Part shown: one piece after another, positions 50,716 to 51,443 of the stretch
How positions within the stretch are numbered: the stretch's first letter is position 1
How the letters are laid out: the number at the start of each line of letters is the position of its first letter
From: JANYJA01 sp038229055
GTDB taxonomy: Bacteria; Acidobacteriota; Terriglobia; Bryobacterales; Bryobacteraceae
Direction of reading: 5' to 3'
NCBI GenBank assembly: GCA_038229055.1
Contig: JBBROU010000018.1
Coordinates: 1-51,443 of the forward strand
DNA length: 51,443 nucleotides
The notes under the pieces: generated by a model
Databases searched by the model: none
What the model was told of the DNA's origin: nothing
What the model saw: only the letters and a program-made list of their open reading frames with translations
Made by a program: the position numbers and the translations under genes

Positions 50716-50720
50716 TCGCG

Positions 50721-51218
50721 ATGGCCGAATCTTTTTCGCGGTTTTCGGCCGAGCCATCGAGTTTCTGGAAACGACATCAGCTGTTGTTGCTTTTTGTAGC
50801 GCTATCCGTAGTCGCAATCTCCTACTGCGGATATGGGCAGCGGCGCAATGTCCACGCGGCAACAGTTGCGGTCGACGTGTTCCATCAGCGGTTGACCCGC
50901 AAGTTCTTCTCGCGGATAAGAATCAAAATGGGAATTTGTTCGTATGAGGGACCTTTTGGCTCGGGTTCCAGCATTAGTACGAACCGCACCTTCGTTGTTT
51001 TGAACTATGGGGCGCGATGTGCAAACGGGGCGATGCGGGAGACATTCACCCTGCGGATGAAAAGCGGTAAAGCTGTTCTCGTCAACTACAAAGTTCAGGG
51101 CCATCTGCACGAGATGTACGGGGTGGACGTGAGTGCGGGGCTGATCTCGGAAGTCACCGACAGCATCATGGATGAGGTCAAAGCGTGGCAGGACCGGCCG
51201 CTGGAAGCGCTGTACTGA
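50721..51218 (+). CDS. Membrane-anchored hypothetical protein fused to IS256 transposase fragment
   Basis: The 165-residue frame is a chimera. Residues 1-125 form a small anchored protein: a hydrophobic helix (LLLLFVALSVVAISYCGYG), then VDVFHQRLTRKFF, RIRIKMGICSYEGPFGSGSS and MRETFTLRMKSGKAVLVNY, resembling DUF4019-like proteins but seeming to lack a stretch between FHQRL and FFSRI. From about 51099 the frame reads GHLHEMYGVDVSAGLISEVT and KAWQDRPLEALY, which is the central part of an IS256-family transposase, and stops. The fusion is probably an insertion scar; whether it is expressed is unknown. Confidence 0.6.
   Translation: MAESFSRFSAEPSSFWKRHQLLLLFVALSVVAISYCGYGQRRNVHAATVAVDVFHQRLTRKFFSRIRIKMGICSYEGPFGSGSSISTNRTFVVLNYGARCANGAMRETFTLRMKSGKAVLVNYKVQGHLHEMYGVDVSAGLISEVTDSIMDEVKAWQDRPLEALY
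51099..51218 (+). mobile_element. IS256-family transposase remnant, internal fragment
   Basis: GHLHEMYGVDVSAGLISEVT plus DSIMDEVKAWQDRPLEALY matches the segment just before the first catalytic Asp of IS256/Mutator transposases. It is in frame with the upstream hypothetical gene and ends at TGA 51216. The catalytic core between here and 51304 is missing. Confidence 0.75.
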
Positions 51219-51264
51219 TGGTGAAAATGCGGCAAGACGGAAAACTCGATAAACGCGTTTTACA

Positions 51265-51302
51265 CAATCTCTTGTACACCCTCCAATCTCTTGTACACCC
51301 TC
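51265..51302. repeat. Tandem 19-bp duplication, IS-end-like
   Basis: CAATCTCTTGTACACCCTC is repeated exactly at 51265-51283 and 51284-51302. The preceding TTTTACA and this unit resemble the terminal inverted repeat of IS256-family elements (GTGTACAAGAGATTG on the other strand). It lies precisely between the two transposase fragments. Confidence 0.7.
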
Positions 51303-51303
51303 A

Positions 51304-51443
51304 CGGAACTGGCCACGCGTGATTCCCTTTTTCGAATTTCCCGAAGAGATTCGCAAGATCATCTATACGACGAACGCGGTCGAATCGCCGCATATGACGC
51401 TACGCAAGGTGACCAAGAATCGGGGCTCCTTCCCAAGCCAGGA
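51304..51443 (+). mobile_element. IS256-family transposase remnant, C-terminal fragment (runs off window)
   Basis: The frame reads RNWPRVIPFFEFPEEIRKII and then YTTNAVESPHMTLRKVTKNR, the conserved C-terminal region of IS256 transposases including the catalytic Glu region (TTNAVES). It starts two bases after the tandem 19-bp repeat and remains open to the window edge. It has no start codon and is a fragment. Confidence 0.8.

Overview
The window is GC-rich, gene-dense bacterial chromosome. The protein repertoire points to an acidobacterium of the Solibacter/Bryobacter type: a secreted protein with the C-terminal domain that is strongly expanded in Solibacter (TIGR03437-like), a TonB-dependent receptor with an N-terminal carboxypeptidase-regulatory-like domain, tandem secreted carboxypeptidase-regulatory-like proteins, a DUF6600/FecR protein, GH29 and heparinase II/III enzymes, and orphan housekeeping genes (uvrB, gatB, xseA, thrC, galU, glmS, purS) scattered among accessory genes. 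This assignment is inference from gene content. I saw no rRNA, tRNA or CRISPR array.

Layout. 0.1-5.3 kb is a surface-polysaccharide block (GT4, GT2, PMT-type GT39, heparinase-like lyase). 3.6-10.9 kb is one tightly packed minus-strand run, uvrB > DUF2520 > gatB > bcp > methyltransferase > heparinase-like gene, with no gap above 10 bp. 11-13.8 kb is a small accessory island: an in-frame HigB-HigA toxin-antitoxin fusion with a 20-bp palindromic operator, a frameshifted secreted-protein gene and small unknowns. 13.9-35.2 kb holds GH29, a DUF6600 protein, xseA, an orphan modA, a Cys-rich protein next to a TonB receptor, a TIGR03437-type protein, an initiating sugar-phosphate transferase, a DUF892 protein, a TIM-barrel glycosidase-like protein, galU-SDR-thioredoxin, thrC, an MDR dehydrogenase and two tandem carboxypeptidase-regulatory-like genes.

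35.3-37.1 kb contains the two ends of a third carboxypeptidase-regulatory-like paralogue, separated by about 1.45 kb carrying two unrelated genes. 37.1-39.6 kb encodes a class A beta-lactamase-like domain fused to a YtcJ-type amidohydrolase. 39.6-42.1 kb is a 2.4-kb block flanked by 56-bp direct repeats; it carries a frameshifted polytopic membrane protein.

42.1-47.1 kb is the most striking segment: a compact type III-A-like effector operon (cas10/csm1-csm2-csm3-csm4-csm5). Its Cas10 has no HD nuclease, no zinc finger between the Palm domains, and GGND in place of GGDD. Its Csm2 carries an Arg/Gly/Pro-rich tail. Csm3 keeps the backbone-cleavage Asp. No cas6, cas1/2, csm6 or CRISPR array lies in the window. 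The complex therefore looks like one that can cut RNA but may neither cut ssDNA nor make cyclic oligoadenylate, and it would need guides from elsewhere.

47.2-51.4 kb holds a GlsB/YeaQ protein, purS, a decayed MNT-HEPN toxin-antitoxin pair, glmS, a YjbQ protein and IS256-family transposase debris at the edge. Several broken genes are broken at short homopolymer runs, so sequencing error must be excluded before they are called pseudogenes.
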